NCBI GenBank assembly: GCA_003554375.1
Contig: PWGF01000541.1
Coordinates: forward strand, 1-23,064
From: Spirochaetaceae bacterium
GTDB taxonomy: Bacteria > Spirochaetota > Spirochaetia > DSM-27196 > SKKC01
Length of the DNA stretch: 23,064 nucleotides
Direction of reading: 5' to 3'
Shown here: positions 22,232-23,064 of the stretch, one piece after another
How the letters are laid out: every line of letters starts with the position of its first letter
How positions within the stretch are numbered: the first letter of the stretch is position 1
Notes under the pieces: generated by a model
Told to the model about the DNA's origin: nothing
Seen by the model: only the letters and a program-made list of their open reading frames with translations
Database searches by the model: none
Program-made: the position numbers and the translations under genes

Positions 22232-22732
22232 TTACGAGTTGGGAATGTCCACATGTTCGAAGCTCCCGCGTCCCGTGTCGTACATGCCGAAACTCGGAGA
22301 GCCAAAGCGCCCCATTACCTCTCCAGGGTTTGCCCAGAGGGTCTCGCCGCGATGCTCCACATACCGCTTGTGATCGTGGCCGCTGAACACGGCCCGATAG
22401 GCTCCCGACTCAGCAAGACGCTGGGAGATATCCGGATAGTGATTCAACGCCACGGATAGCCCCTCGAGCTCGAGCTCGGCGAACTGTCCGTGCAACGTTA
22501 CATGCGAGTGCTTGCCGGCAATGCGGGAGAGCAGGAACGGGTCGCCGTCGTTGTTACCGAAGACGACGTCGATCGGTCCGTTGAAGCCCTGAGCAAGCTG
22601 GGCGAGTGTGAACGGAGCGCAGAAGTCCCCAAGAAAGAACAACCTGTCGGCTTGCCGGCTGTTGACCTGCTCCAGCGCACGCTCGAGGTTCCAGATATTG
22701 TCGTGAATGTCGCTCAACACCGCAACTCTCAT
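22232..22732 (-). CDS. YfcE/MJ0936-type metallophosphoesterase
   Basis: Small cytoplasmic calcineurin-like phosphodiesterase with a two-metal centre. From ATG 22732 it has 166 residues, typical of the YfcE group. All metal-ligand motifs are present: SDIHDN (Asp8, His10), GDF (Asp36), GNND (Asn60), the lone His98 in LNHYP, and GHDH (His119, His121). The physiological substrate is unknown for most members. The frame extends 12 codons further, but the fold starts at MRVAVLSDIH. There is no Shine-Dalgarno; instead TTGCGC-17-TATCAT ends 7 nt before the ATG, suggesting a leaderless transcript. It is first in a minus-strand series that continues with the lipoprotein gene. Confidence 0.94.
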   Translation of the reverse strand: MRVAVLSDIHDNIWNLERALEQVNSRQADRLFFLGDFCAPFTLAQLAQGFNGPIDVVFGNNDGDPFLLSRIAGKHSHVTLHGQFAELELEGLSVALNHYPDISQRLAESGAYRAVFSGHDHKRYVEHRGETLWANPGEVMGRFGSPSFGMYDTGRGSFEHVDIPNS

Positions 22733-22739
22733 GGTACCA

Positions 22740-22768
22740 ATGATACGACGAACCCCCGCTCCGCGCAA
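22740..22768 (-). promoter_or_regulatory. Predicted promoter for the YfcE-like gene
   Basis: On the minus strand TTGCGC (22768-22763) and TATCAT (22745-22740, five of six to consensus) are spaced by 17 nt. The -10 box ends 7 nt before the start codon at 22732. Confidence 0.4.
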
Positions 22769-22786
22769 AGGGGGCTGACGTGACTG

Positions 22787-22956
22787 CGCAGGGAAAACGC
22801 AGTTGGATCGGTGCCGGTCTATGACGGCGGCGAGAAGGCGGTGAAACGAGCGCTCACTCCCCTCTCACTGTGCCTCTACGGGCTGCACGTCAAACGTCAA
22901 GGGTGGGTAGTCGCCGCCGCTTTCCGCCGGCAGTGACCAACTGCGTTTGCCCTGCG
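22787..22956. repeat. Inverted pair of a dispersed 20-bp repeat (copies 2 and 3), 170 bp end to end
   Basis: CGCAGGGAAAACGCAGTTGG (22787-22806, plus) and its near-exact reverse complement at 22937-22956 (minus strand CGCAGGGCAAACGCAGTTGG) differ at one base. Weaker similarity continues inward for about 25-30 bp in both arms (TGCCGG and GGCGGCGA blocks). The plus copy can fold on itself, with ACTGCG and CGCAGT around CAGGGAAAA. A further copy lies at 7981-8000. The 332-bp stretch from 22733 to the window end holds no confident gene. On the minus strand a 54-codon frame enters from the right edge and stops at 22900, without recognisable features. Confidence 0.65.
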
Positions 22957-23064
22957 TGGCTGCGGGGCGGTTTTGTACCTCCCGCCTCCGTCAGGGAGCG
23001 GGATTACCCAGAGTGTTTCCAGCGCTTTCCACGTACGGCGGCCACGCCGCCGCCGGCGGTACCG

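Overview
This is a high-GC bacterial chromosomal window of mostly housekeeping and metabolic genes, with no phage, insertion sequence, CRISPR array, rRNA or recognisable tRNA. The gene set suggests a member of the Spirochaetota: a TPR/SpoIID-domain lipoprotein in an otherwise non-sporulation context, a phosphotransferase (PTS) gene set without a permease, and an MCP with an unusual signalling tip. That placement is an inference; no marker gene here proves it.

Layout. (1) 1-1878, minus strand: the N-terminal part of a TrkH/KtrB potassium-uptake subunit, cut by the window edge, follows an amidase-signature hydrolase. (2) 2247-4598, plus strand: a lipoprotein with a helical TPR-like region and a C-terminal SpoIID/LytB domain. 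(3) 4631-7853, minus strand: four soluble PTS proteins, transcribed in the order EIIA, Enzyme I, EIIB (galactitol type), HPr. No EIIC permease is present. A SorC-family regulator (8185-9117) diverges from them, and the shared intergenic region has two inverted repeats on predicted promoters. (4) 9319-10959: a serine carboxypeptidase (S10) with no signal peptide. (5) 11092-13663, minus strand: Sir2 deacylase, RidA (start codon 2 nt beyond the sir2 stop codon) and class II fructose-bisphosphate aldolase. (6) 13962-14543, plus strand: a thioredoxin-fold redoxin, convergent with an MCP (14623-16587). (7) 16804-19326, plus strand: NADP-type isocitrate dehydrogenase and the ribosome-assembly GTPase RsgA. 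(8) 19356-22732, minus strand: YihY/BrkB membrane protein, isoaspartyl peptidase/asparaginase, a small lipoprotein and a YfcE-like phosphoesterase. (9) 22733-23064: no confident gene, but an inverted pair of a 20-bp repeat that also occurs upstream of the SorC gene.

How the genes fit together. The PTS proteins and SorC regulator look like a sugar-responsive phosphorelay that either serves a distant permease or is purely regulatory. Aldolase and isocitrate dehydrogenase belong to central carbon metabolism; the peptidase, isoaspartyl peptidase and amidase point to peptide and amide turnover. Short tandem duplications recur in and around genes, and several enzymes carry low-complexity inserts. 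Some starts have a clear Shine-Dalgarno sequence, while at least four have instead a predicted -10 box 6-7 nt upstream, which hints at leaderless transcripts. The closest thing to an undescribed system is the permease-less PTS cluster with its divergent regulator, followed by the dispersed 20-bp repeat.
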